From the NCBI RefSeq assembly GCF_030272615.1, contig NW_026728908.1, forward strand, positions 62,001 to 126,000: a stretch of DNA of 64,000 nt, written 5' to 3'. Below are positions 1-12,413 of this stretch, one piece after another; within the stretch, counting starts at the first letter, position 1, and every line of letters starts with the position of its first letter. Source of the DNA: Cryptomeria japonica. Taxonomy: Eukaryota; Streptophyta; Pinopsida; Cupressales; Cupressaceae. Below the pieces are notes generated by a model. That model ran no database searches and was not told where the DNA came from. It worked only from the letters and a program-made list of their open reading frames with translations. The translations under genes and the position numbers were made by a program.

Positions 1-3000
1 AACAAGATTGTCAGTAGTTAAGATTTTATTAAGAAAGAGGAGCCAAAAAAACATATTGACCTTTGGAGAAAGGTTCTTAATCCAAACTTTAGAACACCAG
101 GACACCTAAGGTTCCTTACAGACATCCGCAAAAGCTATAGAAAACTTCCCATTGGGATTGAATTTCTAGATTAGTTCATCTCCCACACTTTCCTCCAAAC
201 CAAAAGAATTTAGGGAAATTTGCAATTGGGTGAAAGAAGGATTAATAGCAAGACGATTCACCCACTTACCCTCCTTCCAATAGTCAACCACCATGGTGCC
301 ATGACAATCCACACAAAGATCCTTTAAAGATCCCAGAGTAGGATCTGAAGCCAATGAGTGATGCCCAATCCAACAATCATCCCAAAACCGGATTTTTCTA
401 CCATTCCCAAGCTTCCAATAGGCTCCCTAGCTAGCCACATCCCTAGCCTTGAGAATATTGTTCCAAAGATGAGAACCAGTAGGGATCTGAGAAGACTCAA
501 AAAATCTTGCAAAGAATGAACATTAGAGAGATATTTATTATACCATAAGGTGTTCCATTCCGTTCTACAGTCATAAGACCTCCAGACCTATTTAGCTAGA
601 AGAGCATTATTAAAGGTTTTGATGCTTCTAATACCCAATCCACCAAATCTCCTTGGCTTGTAGACGTTCTCCCAGGAAACCAAAGGGATTCTTCTCTTTT
701 CCTCAAACCCTGACCAAAGGAAACTTTTTTGAATTTTGTCAATAATATCAGCAAATTTAGAGGAAATTTTGAACAAATTGAGAGCATACACTAGGAGGTT
801 CTGAAGAGTAGCTTTCAGCAGCTAAATTTTACCAACCTAACTCAAAAGGGTACCTTTCCACCAAACCAACTTCCTATTAAATCGATCAATTAAAGATTGC
901 CAGAAGAACTCGGAAGGTTTAGATCCCAGAGGGAGGCCCAGGTAAGTGAAGGGGAGCTCACCAATGAGGCAGCCAAGAATGTTAGCAATCTTCATTTGGC
1001 GTTGCTCGGGAGTGTTGATAAAATAGATAAAACTTTTAGTTCTATTAACCATCTATCCAGAAGCTTTTTCATAGATGTTGAGAATCGATTTGATGACTCT
1101 AGCTTCTCCAAAAAAAGAGCTACCCATTAAAATGGTATCATCAACAAATTATTGATGAGAGAAAATCAAATTAGCAAAGGATGGCTTGAGACCTTTCAGG
1201 GATCCATCGACAACTTTTTTATGAATGTATCTCCCCAAACTTTCCATCATTATAGTGAAAATAATAGGCGATATGGGATCACCCTGCCTAAGACCCCTCA
1301 ATGTTCTAAAGAAGTGGGATAGCAAGCCATTGACAATAACAATAGAAGAGGCAGTAGAAATGAGCTACCAAATCAAACTAACCACCTTGCCGAAAAAACC
1401 AAACGCCTAAAGAACTTTTTTTAAGAAGCACCAATCCACCCTATCATAAGCTTTAGCAATGTCCAATTTTAGAAGAAAGCCTTGAGACTTAGCCTCCAAA
1501 AGAGAATGAATGTTTTCATGAACTGTGATGATAGGGTCAAAAATCTATCATCCTGGTACAAAGCCATTTTGTTGAGGGGAGATCAGAAGAGGAAGAACAC
1601 CCAGCAATCTCAACGTAAGGACCTTGGAAATAATTTTGTAGAAAGAGTTGCACAAGCTGATAGGCCTAAAAGCATCCAAAGAGTCATCCCCTTTCTTCTT
1701 AGGAATGAGGACAATGAAGATAGCATTCAATTCCTTCAGCAGAGATCTAGCTCCAAAAAATTCTTTAATAGTATTGGACACATTGTCCCCTACTACATCC
1801 CAAAAGTGTAGAAAGAAAAACATAGGAAAGCCATCAGGGCCTGGAGCTTTACTACCATCAAAAGAAAAGACAGCACTCCTAATCTCCTCCTTAGAAGGAA
1901 AGGCAGCAACATTATGATTTTGGCTCTCAGATAGGATTTTAGGTATAGTATTAGCCAACATATTCTAAGCCTCTGGGTCCAATAGTGTATCTTTCTTCAG
2001 AAGATCAGCAAAAAACTCAATAGCAGCTCTACTTATTTCATCCTCATTATCAATTATTCTCCCATTCTTCATCAGGTGGCCAATTCTATTTGTAGCCCTA
2101 TGTTTAAGGGTAGAGATGTGGAAGAATTTGGTGTTTTTATCACCATCCTTGAGCCATAAGGCTTGAGATCTCTGCCTCCAAAAGGTCTCTTCTTGAGCTA
2201 TTCTATTGTGGTATTTAGATAGAACCTCACTCTCCTTAACAAAATTATCATTCACATATCCTTCATGTTTAACTTTACCCTGGATTAGGACCAACTCCTC
2301 CTAAATAGCAGATTTCTAAACAAAGATGTCCCCAAAGACTTCTCTATTCCACTTTTTAACCCTCTCCTTGACATGCCTCAACTTTTTAGCCACTTGGAAC
2401 ATAGCAGAGCCATCCACATGTACATTCCACCAATCCTTCACACTACTGGAAAGGTTTGGGTGGGAAAGCCACATTTTCTCAAATCTAAACAGAAACTTCC
2501 TTCTCGAACCATTTTTAGGCTCAGCCATCAAACTTATAGGAAGATGGTCAGATCCAATTCTAAGCATAGAATTTAGAGAGTAGATATAATGTTAGATCCA
2601 ATCAATAGAAATCAAGGCCCTATCGAGCCTAAATTGAATCAGGTCAGTACCAACTCGACAATTGGACCAATTAAAAGAAGCTCCAAATAAATCCAAGTCA
2701 ACTAGACCTTGACCATTGATGAAGTCAGTGAAGTCCAATTTGTTGTCAATCTGTATCTAGGATCCCCCAAATTTCTCAACATCTGTAAGAGGGGTATTAA
2801 AATCCCCCATGATAAGCTAGGGAATATTGGGATAACAGCTATGAAAAGAAGAGATCTTTAGCCAGAATTTCCTCCCGCAACCTTTATTATACGAGCATAC
2901 ACATTGGACAGAATCCAAGAAAACCCATCCCTTGAATGTTTAAACAAAGTAGAAACATGGTTACTATCATGATAGATAGGAGTGCCATGAATAAACTTGG

Positions 3001-3217
3001 TATTCCAAAGGGTAGCAACTCCCCCAGAAACCCCATCAGAGTTGCTCCCATAAGAATCACAAAATTTAGAGAACTTAATTTTCTCCACCTTATCTTTAGT
3101 CATTTTAGTTTCTTGAATAAGTAAAATATCTGGTCTATGATCCCTAATAATATTACAGACAATGTCATGTTTATGACTGCTATTAAGACATCTAATATTC
3201 CAAGATAGGGTCTTCAT
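1..3217 (-). pseudogene. LINE-1 ORF2: endonuclease-reverse transcriptase, broken and cut by window edge
   Basis: ORF2 nicks target DNA and copies the RNA at the nick (target-primed reverse transcription). The endonuclease begins at 3,217 (SWNIRCLNSS, LIQETKM); its catalytic MGDFNTP box is at 2,791-2,811 and a GSDHLPISL box near 2,550. The RT begins near 2,300: WLKDGDKNTKFFH, then PGPDGFPMFF and FRPISLCN near 1,850-1,660. The FVDD catalytic box is near 1,140. After it come the LPFTYLGLPLG region (near 950), GGLGIR (near 640) and the zf-RVT region to the left edge. At least two frameshifts and many stops separate the pieces (2,858-3,217; 2,316-2,567; 1,965-2,294; 1,548-1,961; 837-1,052; 588-791). 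RNase H is not in the window. Confidence 0.85.
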
Positions 3218-5033
3218 TTCTTACTAGGGGAATTAAATAGACTATCATGGATCATTTTCTGGGATCCATCCGCTAAGTTTTTTATGTTCTCCTGCTCGAT
3301 TTGCCATCTATTAGATTTTCTCCTTGCACTTCGAGGTGGCCCACCACAGTCTGCCTTTACAAAACAATCTTCCTTTACTCTGTTACGAGTTGTAACTACA
3401 AACTTCTACTGAGACTTCTTTTTCTTTGACACCACCTTAGTGTAGCTCATTTCTTCATCAAAGTCAATTCCTTCTAAACCCGTAGAACTGTCAATCCTCG
3501 GGGACTACAAGGTATCCAGAATAACAATATTCGGATCAAAGTCAGGGAGGTTACAGGTAGAGTGTTGTGATGAAGAGTCATCCTCCAAAGTCTTCTTTAT
3601 CTCATTGAACTCAAGAGTTCCAAATGATGATCCAAGAACCAAAGAAGATTGTCAATCTTTGAAGGAGCATTCTTCCATATCCTTGGATCTGTTGGGGTTA
3701 AGGGAAAGTTCTCCCTCCTCCAAATCTTCCACCAAAACCTGTTCTTCTACATTTTCAACAATCACATTCTCCTTAGTTATCTCCTCTTCAACTTGATCAA
3801 GACCCTCCTCAGATGTGATCATATGATCTATGTCATTAGCCTCATGGTTTTGATCACCATGAATACTTTCTCTGTTATATTCCTCCTGGCCTATTACTTT
3901 CACCTCATCATTCTGGCCATGTTGAACAACATTTTTCTTATTGGTTTCAAGGCTCCTATCAGTCCCTTTCTAGTGCACAAAATCACCCTTCTTATTCAGG
4001 GTATCTGCTTCCATAGTTTTGGGTTTCTAGACAATAGTTCCTTTATTAGGATCTATCTTGGGGTTCTGAGGGCATTTCTTTGCCCAATGGCCCACCTTTT
4101 TACACAAGAAGCAAACAAAAGGTAATGATTCAAACTCAATAGTTTGAACTAGCGTTCCCAACTTCAACACCAGCTCAACCGATGAAGGAAGATTCTTAGA
4201 TCTGGACACCCCTACACAAATCCTAACATAGACCATTCTTTTCCTAGCCACCATCATAGGGTCAATGGATAGAAGTTCACCAAACACTCTAGCAATTCTC
4301 TTATAAATATCTTCATGCTAGTATTCTAGTGGAAGCCCTGGAAGCTTAACCCAGATAGAGATGGTTTCAAAAAAGGCATCAGACATATCCATATTTGGAC
4401 TCCACTTCTTAAGGGTTAAGGAGGACCTCCCCATAATCCATGGACCACCACAAAGAATAGTCATGATATCCTCAGCACATGAGAATGCAAAGGAGAAAAA
4501 ACTCTGAGGGAGAGTTGAAACCTCAACTCGCCCTTCGATCTTCCACCTTCGACTAACAAAGACCCTCACTGAGTCTATGTTGGGTCTAGATCCAGTGAAC
4601 TTTCCAACAAGGGTGAGTGCCATAACAACGACGTTGTGATCAATCACTTGGTTCGGGATAGACAAAGCAACCTTTCCACTAGCCTTATCATAAGTAATAG
4701 AAACAAGTGGAAAAGAGGACTTTCCGGTCGGCTTAACCCCAAATAAAGTAGCCCAATGATTATTCCTGGCTCCAGTTAAAAAAGCTTGTTCTGTGGCCCC
4801 CGTGACAGGACCCCGAGAAGCCTGTGACCCGTCCCCTGGGTCCACCTTAAAAAACCCATACTTGGATCCCCACCATCTTCAGAATCTTCATCACCCTGGT
4901 TGTCCTTAGAGCCAGCAGATCCTGGGGATCTTGAGCCAACTCCCTTTGAACCCAGAAGGGTTCTGCTAGGGACTGCAGAAGCATCACCTAAAACCCTCCC
5001 CTGAACTACCTGAAACCCTACCCTAAACATCAT
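3214..5033 (-). pseudogene. LINE-1 ORF1: DUF4283 / CCHC nucleic-acid-binding protein, broken
   Basis: ORF1 proteins of plant L1 LINEs bind the element RNA and form the retrotransposition particle. The N-terminus (MMFRVGFQ, from 5,033) shifts frame near 4,800 into the DUF4283 domain (about 4,845-4,320), whose landmarks are LVGKF, CGGPW and KLPGLPLEY. A TAG at 4,318-4,320 replaces the Trp found at this site in LINE-3 (LEYWVEDV). The same frame then continues to a zinc knuckle, CFLCKKVGHWAKKC (C-X2-C-X4-H-X4-C), near 4,110. A long acidic linker follows (4,000-3,650), then a basic tail (VVTTRNRVK) like that of LINE-3. The stop TGA overlaps the ORF2 ATG as ATGA at 3,214-3,217. Several stops and shifts make it non-functional. 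Confidence 0.82.
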
Positions 5034-5762
5034 GATCCTTTGTTTGTCTTGTGATAACAAACTAGTTACTATTGTTGATTTGTTTCAGTTGAGTGTTGTG
5101 TGTTATGTGTTTTGTGTATTTAATTATTCTCTTTTTGAGTAGTTAATGAGTAATTAATGTGTGTCATGTTGATTAAAGGGAATCAAGAATAAATTAAATT
5201 AAGATCATTTTTATGGTTAATTAGATAATCGATTATTTTTAATTGTCTAGTTAGAATGAAATTTGGATTATTAGTGAAAGTTAAATTATATTTGGCTTGA
5301 GTAATTGTTTTTTTTTTTTTTAAAAGAGAGAAAGAAAGTTGATTTTTATTTATTAGTTATTAATTTATTTATTGATTTTTGTGTTGAAATGAAAATAAAA
5401 ATAAAAGAATAATAGAAATTTGTTTATTTATGTCATGTTAATGTTTTGAATTAAAGAAGATTTTCAATTTCTTTATTAAAAAGTTGAATTTTGCCCTAAA
5501 GGAGATTTTTGGGGAAATTGATTTATATTGTAAAAATTTTGGAAAAGAAGGGGATTATTCTTCTTCTCATGCTGGAGAAAATTTTCTCTCCTCTCTACTA
5601 GTTATGGGGGTTTGGTGGAAGCTCTGGTTTCTGGAGCTCTTCTCAGATTTCTTGCCAAGAAAGCTATGGAAGGTTGGATTTTAAAAAACCCTTGTTTGTT
5701 TGTTGTGTCTGTGGTTTGTTTCTGGTTTTATCTCTCTATTTGGGAAGGAAGTAGAGATGGGG
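5034..5762. other. AT-rich non-coding DNA between LINE-1 and LINE-2
   Basis: About 730 bases with no convincing gene. It is T-rich up to about 5,480. At 5,480-5,760 there is a less AT-rich stretch containing short open frames of 60-66 codons that show no recognisable domain. The same stretch resumes at 11,998 after the LINE-2 insertion, so it was one continuous host sequence before that insertion. Confidence 0.6.
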
Positions 5763-5780
5763 AATCTGGTTTTGATTGTT
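5763..5780. repeat. Target-site duplication of LINE-2, left copy
   Basis: The 18-mer AATCTGGTTTTGATTGTT is repeated exactly at 11,980-11,997. The bases on either side differ between the copies, so the duplication is exactly 18 bp. Confidence 0.95.
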
Positions 5781-5937
5781 TTTTTTTAAAAAAGGGGTAA
5801 AATTTTTATTGAAAATCAGACATAAAAATTACAAGGAGGACTAGAGCCCCAAGGCCCCAAAAAAGAGCCACTAGCCCATTCCAAGATCAGCCAACATCAT
5901 AGTTGTTCATGTCCTCAACAAAAATCTTCTACAAGAC

Positions 5938-8900
5938 CTAACAATAGTCCGAGGAGAGATGCTCCCAACCTTCAATTTTCCAATCATTATTATGTTCTGA
6001 GGCCCACTTAGCCAAACAATCAGCTTCTCTATTCCACTCACGAGGAATGTGGATGAAAGACACGTGTTCCATTAAAGAACTAATTTGAAGAATCTGATGA
6101 ACAATCCCTACCAGCTGCTAATGAATCCCACTCACCTTCTACTCTATCAACAAATTAAAAATAATTTATGAATCCGATTCACAGATAACCTTCCTTCAAC
6201 CCAACTCCCAAGCCCACTCTAGGGCATAGAGAATAGCAAGACCCTCCATAAAATTATTAGATTGCCTCCCTTTATGCAACAAAAAGAAGAAAACCACCTC
6301 CCCCATACAATTCCTACCAACACCACCAACTCCTATAGGGCTTGGGTTGCCCCTGGAGGAGCCATCAGTATTAATCTTGATAAACTCATCCTGAGGGGGT
6401 CTCCACTTTCCCACCCTATGGACCTTCTTCATAGCCCATCTACCTCCCCTGACACAAGAAGAAATGGGAGACAACTCCTGCCAGCCAAACCTACTCACAA
6501 TATCTGCCTCATCTCTATCCAAGGGAAAATTCACCTCACATTTAGCTTCCACCATCTCCCAAATCATAACCATGATTCTATTCCACACTTACTACACTAA
6601 CAGTCTAGCCTAACGAAAGATACTCCTATTCCTCTCAAGCCAAATCTCCCAGAGTATGAAAATGGGCCCAATATACCAGACAGTCTAAAGGAAGGAGGAC
6701 AAGATAGAAGGTCTGCCCAAACTACTCCAAAACTCCACCAGAGAATCAGCCTGGACACAAGGATGCTTCCACACCCCCCACCAATAATGCCAAATAAGCA
6801 TAGAGAAGGGGCATCTAAAGGACAGATGTGAGGAATATTCCTCCCCATAACCACACAAAGCACAAATAGAAGGCCCCAAGAATCCCCGCTTGTGAATATT
6901 GTCTCAAGTTAGGAATCTATTCAAGGCCAGAGTCTAAGCAAAGCATTTGCACTTCAGCCAAGAAAGATTATTCCAAACCTTTTTCCACCACTGCACCTCT
7001 CTTCCCTCTAATCTTTGGTTCAACAATTCCCGGTATCTACTAGCTATAGTAAAGACACCCTTAGGATTCGGAGCCCAGGCAATTCCATCCCTACCCTTGA
7101 GGGTACTACAATGTCTACCTACTAGAATGCCATGCAACTCAGCACACTCTTCATCCATCTCAACAACCGACCACTCATTAGGAGCCTTCCACCGCTCCAA
7201 CTCCAGCCACCCACACCTATAAACAACCTTGAAGTCACTCACCCTTGACCATCCTGCCTCCAAAACCTCTGGCTAAGGTTCCCAAGATTAGGAAATTGAT
7301 CAAGGATGGGGGGGTAACCATCCCAAGAATTGTTCCAAAAAAGGACCTCTTCCCCCCTACTGCAGATCCAAAAGAGTCCTTCCTTAATGAGAGAAGCCCC
7401 CTTCTTGAGAGTATACCAAATTGTTGAGCCTTTTCCCTCAAGTGGATATCTTGGAACCTCCTACACTAAGATCCTCTGCATATATTTGTAGGCCAAAATC
7501 TTAACCCAGCCTTGATCCTACTCGACACACCACCTCCAGTAAAATTTTGCCACCAAAGCCTCCCCGAATAAAATAGCTTGCCTTAAACCAAGCCCCCCAT
7601 CTACTTCGGGCTACACACCAAGTCCCAAATGACAAGAATCCATTTGGAAGAGGATAGATTGCTTGCCCATAAGAATTGCCTTGCCAAAGAGTCCAAACCC
7701 CTCAAGAACCACATAGGAGCCACTTGAAGCATACATCGATAAATCGGAAGAGCCTGAACCACCAACTGAATCAATTGAACCCTCCCAGCAAAAGATAACC
7801 ATCTGTGACTCCAGTGATCAACCTTCAAGCAAAATTTATCCAAGATACCCTACCATGATTCCCGAGGAGGGTTACCAGGAGAAATAGGAATACCCAAATA
7901 AGTCAAGGGCAAAGAGCCAACTTGGAATCTCAAGATAAGGGAAATCCTCCTTTGAATAGATTCAGGAGTGTTGAAGAAATGGATAGAAGATTTATCCTCA
8001 TTGATCAACTGCCCTGAGGTTGCCAGATAAACATCCAAAACCTTACGCAAATTAGTAGCTTCTCTGATCTGAGCAAGTGAGGGTCGTGTCATCAACAAAT
8101 AGCAAATGAGACTGCGGCTACAAGTCATTACCCCAACTCCAACCTTGAATACTACCCAGACCCACATTATGCTTCATCAACCTCCCCAAGCCCTCAACCA
8201 GGAGAATGAATAAGGGGAAAGGGGATCCCCCTGGTGAAGACCCCTAGATGCACCAAACAGTTCAGTATGATCACCATTGGTTAACACTGAGAAAGAAGTG
8301 GACGTAACACAACTCATAACCCATTGGATCCATTCCTCAGCAAAGCCAAAAACCCTAAGGATCTTCTGGAGGAAGGACCAACAAACTCTATCATAAGCGT
8401 TAGCCATATCCAACTTGATAAACATAGCTTTTTCCTTGGAGGTTGCCATAGAATGAATGCTCTCCGTAGCAATGACCACACCATCTAGAAATTGGGGCCC
8501 TTCCAAAAACTTGCTCTGCTCCTCCAAGATAACACCCCCCAGACACTTCTTCAACCTATCTACTATCAACTTAGAGATGATATTATAAATCACATTGCAG
8601 AGAGAGATAGGGCGAACTGGCCTAACCTATCAGCCCCATCACACTTAGGGATTAGTGCAATGAAAGTCGCATTCAAAGCCCGAAGCATCTATTTATTCCT
8701 CTGGGACTCCCAGAATACTTCCAGTAAGTCTAGTTTGATGATATCCTAGAACTCTTGAAAGAATTCAACCGGGAACCCATCCAGTTTAGGAGCTTTTCCT
8801 TTCCTCATGTGAAGAACAATCCTCTCGAGTTCTTCCAGAAAAATAGGACCCATAAGTTGCTCATTCATCTCCCTAGTAACAAGAGGAGGAATGCAAGCAA

Positions 8901-10174
8901 GAACCTAATTCTCCTCCACCACTTCCCCCTGAGAATCCTCACTAAAGAGGGATCAAAAATATTATAAACTGTCCCTAGAGATCTCCTACAATGATAATAA
9001 CACCTCACCTTTATCATTGACCAGAGCAGGAATGGAATTTCCATGCCTTCTTGCTTTCACAGAGTTGAAAAAGAAAGCAGTGTTCTTATCGCCCCTTGAA
9101 GCCAATCAATATGGGCTCTTTGTTTCTAGTATATTTCTTCCCTAAGCTCCCATTCCTCTAAAGCCTTGACAGCCCTGTCCTCCTCCCTATGAAAGGCTTC
9201 AGAAAAACCATCTCTAATTTCACTGGTGATGTCATTCAGCACTGTTTAGGCAACTTTCTTAGCGTAAAAAATGTTCTTGAAACCCTGCCAGTTCCATTGT
9301 TTAAGCTGAAACTTAACAAATTGCAGCTGCTTGGAAAAAGTGTACATAGTTGTGCCAAAGGCCGACCTCCCCTTCCTCCACCACTATTCAACAAGAGCCT
9401 GCAAAGCGGGATCCCGAAGCCACATAAGTTGGAATTTGAAGGAAGGAGAGTGAGCAACCTGGGCTGAAGAAGAAACTAGCTTGATAGGTCAGTGATCTGA
9501 CCCTCTCCAGTCAAGAATCTCTGAACTTGTGGACCACCCCCCACCTATCCAAAAACTGGAAACCAGAAATCGATCCAGCCTCTCTACAATCCAATAGTCC
9601 CCCACTCTCCTATTGTTCCAAGTGAACAAACCATTACCAGGCTTAATGTCAATGAGATGCAGCAAATATATACTATCCCAAAAAAGGAATGAATAAGGTT
9701 CCAACCGCATGACACCCCCCTTCTTCTCACTCAACTCAAGGATAGCATTGAAATTCCTGCCATAATCCAAGGATGAAAAGGGACCAGCCTTCGCATACAA
9801 GAAATATGAGACCATAAGTTCTGCTTACCCTAAAAATTGGTCGGGGCGTAGATATTAGTAAACAAGATAAGATCTCTGGTCTCAAGACTAGAGGCAACCC
9901 TAGATAATGAGGATCTGGAAGCCACCCACCAGACAAGGAGAATCCTTATAGGGTTCCAAAGACAAGCCACCCCTCCAGAGGAACAAGCTACCCCAATACA
10001 CTGACACTCGCCTCATCCCCAGAGCTTCGACACCAGACCCATCATACTCTCCACCAAGAGTTTAGTTTCTTGTAAGAATAGGAAATCGGGTGAATGATTC
10101 CTAATCAATTCCCGAATAGCTTTTTGTCTAGCGTCGCTATTCAATCCCCTCACATTCCATGAAAGCACAATCAT
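5938..10174 (-). pseudogene. LINE-2 ORF2: endonuclease-RT-RNase H polyprotein, broken
   Basis: Enzyme of target-primed reverse transcription. The endonuclease starts at 10,174 (MIVLSWNVRGLNS, FLQETKL) and ends with a GSDH box near 9,490. The usual GDFN catalytic box reads GRNFNAI near 9,750, so the key Asp is Asn. RT: LDMANAYDRV and GLHQGDPLSP between 8,593 and 8,177, and FVDD at 8,088-8,099. The post-RT region spans 7,843-6,600 (LPIYRCML, GGLGLRQ). RNase H begins near 6,400 with INTDGSSRGNP; a TGA then interrupts it at about 6,194, before CESDS and READCLAKWASEH. The frame is broken many times. The end is taken at the first stop after the RNase H homology and could be off by tens of bases. 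Confidence 0.85.
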
Positions 10175-11587
10175 TTTGGAGGATTGGAAAAGTGAGAATC
10201 TAGAGTCTTTACTGACCCTGACTCAACCCAATTCTCTCCCATCAATTTAATTTTATCCAAATCCTTCTTTCTGCCAACCTTTGAGTTCTTCTCTGAAGCA
10301 CTTTTCTTAATATCTTTATGATGTAGACCCAGGTGAATGGAGGACTTATTACTTTTAGCCCCAGTCGGTTCCAATTTTAGAGCTATCGGAGGACCCTCCC
10401 CCCAACCAAATTCACCTCTGAACCAAGACTAAGTCCCAACCGGACCCCTACTATTTGATCCATCTCCATTTGTTGGCTTCCAACCACTTGCAGGGCCTAG
10501 GTAGAGTCCTCAATAACTCTTTCCAGACCCCCCCTTGAAGCACCTTGATCCAAAGGGGTTAACCCCAGATTCACTTCATGTTGGCTAAGGTCATCCAAGG
10601 CCTCAAATCTGTTAAAGGTATCCTCCTCTTGTCTCTCTTGTAAGGACCTATTTTGTCCTCGATTCATGTTCCTTGTCTTAACTGAGACAAAACCATCATC
10701 ACCCACTACCTCAGCCGCCATAGCCGCTTTTCCTTTATCATCCCTATCTTGGCTCTAGGCCGGCTATTGAGGTTGGTGCACCACTGGTTTATATCTAGGG
10801 AACTTGCGCTATAAATGACCATACTCATGACACAGATGACAACGAAAAGGTAAAGTCTCATAATCTAGCTATTGAACCCATGAGTAAGAGCCCGCACACA
10901 TATCTATAGCATCTGGTAGAGGTTTACTATGATCAATTTCGACACAGATACGCATAAAGGTCATTACCTTTCTCCCTAGGGTTTGCGTTGAAGATCCCAC
11001 TGGCCTCCCAAGAAGTGTGGCAAGCATCTGTAGCACATCCTCCCGACAGCATTCCACTGGAAAACATGGTAAATGAACCCACACTGGAACCCTATTTGGG
11101 AGCTCCTCCGAAAGATTAAACCCGCATGTCAGGGTTTGATGAAAAATCCCACCTGGTTGTAAAAATACGGGCATCCTTCTAAGACCCTATTGTGATCCTC
11201 CATGCAATTAAAAGTAACCATGAAGTAGTTATTTTCCAGCAGCATAATCTCCATTTCCCCTTTCGGTGCCCAAGTCCTCTGCGCCCAGTTTTCCAAAAAA
11301 TGCAAGGAAACCCTCATTCCAAAAAACTTGCAGTATAGTGAGTTTTTTGAAAAATATTCAACATCTTCAGCTATCATCTCAGGAGGAATAACCAACTTTG
11401 GCGTCTCACTCCATCTCTCCAGGCAACCATTAATCTTCATAATGTGAGAGCTACCAGCACTCCCAGACCCTGATTCCGATGAGAAAAGGTTATTGTTAAA
11501 ATTCTTCATACTCTGAAATGGGGGTTTTGAGCCCACCGCAGCACGAAAAATCCATGGCGGGAGCAACCTGTGAGGCCTCGCCATCAA
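10171..11587 (-). pseudogene. LINE-2 ORF1: DUF4283-type RNA-binding protein, broken
   Basis: It starts at 11,587 (MMARPHRLLPPW). The DUF4283 core covers about 11,400-10,870 in two overlapping frames joined near 11,150, with landmarks WAPKGEMEIMLLENNYF, GCPYFYNQ and VPVWVHLPCFPVE. A zinc-knuckle remnant, CHLCHEYGHL, follows at about 10,840-10,810; its last Cys is missing (Phe). The linker then runs to NPPK and a TGA at 10,171-10,173 that overlaps the ORF2 ATG (10,172-10,174). The ATGA overlap is the same arrangement as in LINE-1 and LINE-3. At least one frameshift and several stops are present. Confidence 0.8.
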
Positions 11588-11979
11588 TACTCGACATCGG
11601 AGTACAAAAAAAAATTATACAAGAATGCCAAGGACCCACACCCCAAAGGCTACTCAAGAAGGCTCGACACCCAAGACACCACCCCTCCTAAGCACCATTG
11701 AAAGAAGGGCCAGTCGTAGCCCCCTATCCCACAAGAAAACCTCAGGCCACAGCAAACCGAAATCCCACCCACACGTAGCCTAAACCCCACCCGACGACCA
11801 CCGCTTCTCCCCCCACACCCACGGCCCAATCCCTGCCCAGCACCGCCTACCGCTAATCTTCCTCGATGCCTTGCACTTCCCTCCCCTGATGCACCTGTAA
11901 CTCTGCCACCCATGAGCTAGGGCATTGAAAACCTAGCTCAGTCGTCCACAAGCCCCCACACGCACGATGCCACTCGTTC
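11588..11979 (-). promoter_or_regulatory. LINE-2 5' leader, GC-rich
   Basis: Between the first ORF1 ATG and the right target duplication lie 392 bases that are much richer in GC than the DNA on either side. L1-type elements carry an internal promoter in the 5' UTR, so this is the expected place for one. An 87-codon open frame here (11,650-11,913) is Gly/Arg-rich, shows no domain and is probably just a result of base composition. Confidence 0.5.
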
Positions 11980-11997
11980 AATCTGGTTTTGATTGTT
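11980..11997. repeat. Target-site duplication of LINE-2, right copy
   Basis: Exact copy of 5,763-5,780. It marks the 5' end of LINE-2. Confidence 0.95.
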
Positions 11998-12336
11998 ATT
12001 CTTTCATGTCTGTTTGTATTGTTTTATGTGAATTTGGTAAGAAGGATTTTGTTAATTTGCCCAATTTTGGGAGCAAAAATGGGGGTTGTATTCTGAAGGA
12101 AATAAAGATTATGATTTGGAAACCAGATAGAAAACTAAATATTTAATGTTGAAAACCCCAGGAAGACATTTCATTTTGATGATTATGTTGTTTTAATTAC
12201 ATTTTTTGTCTGATTTTAATTTGTACCCTATTGATTTTGATTTTTACTGGGAGGAAAAATTTTTTTAAAATATCAGATCTGTTGTCTCTAAGAACAGAGA
12301 TTATTAAAAAAAAATTATAAAAAATAAATTAATTAA

Positions 12337-12341
<5 letters not shown>

Positions 12342-12411
<70 letters not shown>
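12342..12411. repeat. (TA)n microsatellite
   Basis: About 70 bases of uninterrupted TA dinucleotides, following an AATT-rich stretch. The GC-rich hairpin block starts directly after it. Bases 11,998-12,341 before it are AT-rich host DNA in which I see no feature. Confidence 0.97.

Positions 12412-12412
<1 letters not shown>

Positions 12413-12413
<1 letters not shown>

Larger units (their letters stand above)
1..5033 (-). mobile_element. LINE-1: L1-type non-LTR retrotransposon, 3' part outside window
   Basis: This is a decayed plant L1-type LINE read on the minus strand. In order it holds an ORF1 with DUF4283 and a CCHC knuckle, an apurinic-type endonuclease, a reverse transcriptase and the start of the zinc-binding region after it. 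It is the same clade as LINE-3: the endonuclease starts MKTLSWNIR here and MKVISWNIR there. Base 1 aligns with about 19,640 of LINE-3, so RNase H and any downstream ORF lie to the left of the window. The 5' boundary near 5,033-5,060 is set by the first ORF1 methionine and a drop to AT-rich DNA; the target duplication cannot be seen. Confidence 0.9.
5781..11979 (-). mobile_element. LINE-2: complete-length L1-type LINE, 6.2 kb
   Basis: A full insertion bounded by an exact 18-bp target duplication. Its 3' end is at the left: a T-run at 5,781-5,787 is the plus-strand image of the A tail. Its 5' end is at the right: a GC-rich leader at about 11,588-11,979. Order on the minus strand: leader, ORF1 (DUF4283, CCHC-like), ORF2 (endonuclease, RT, zf-RVT, RNase H), short 3' UTR, A tail. 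It belongs to a different lineage from LINE-1 and LINE-3: the ORF1 sequence and the 3' end differ, and no third ORF follows RNase H. Frameshifts and stops show that it is dead. Confidence 0.95.

Noticed and set aside
3649-4125. 158-codon plus-strand frame inside LINE-1
   Set aside because: Antisense to ORF1 (DUF4283/CCHC), which has clear domain matches on the minus strand.
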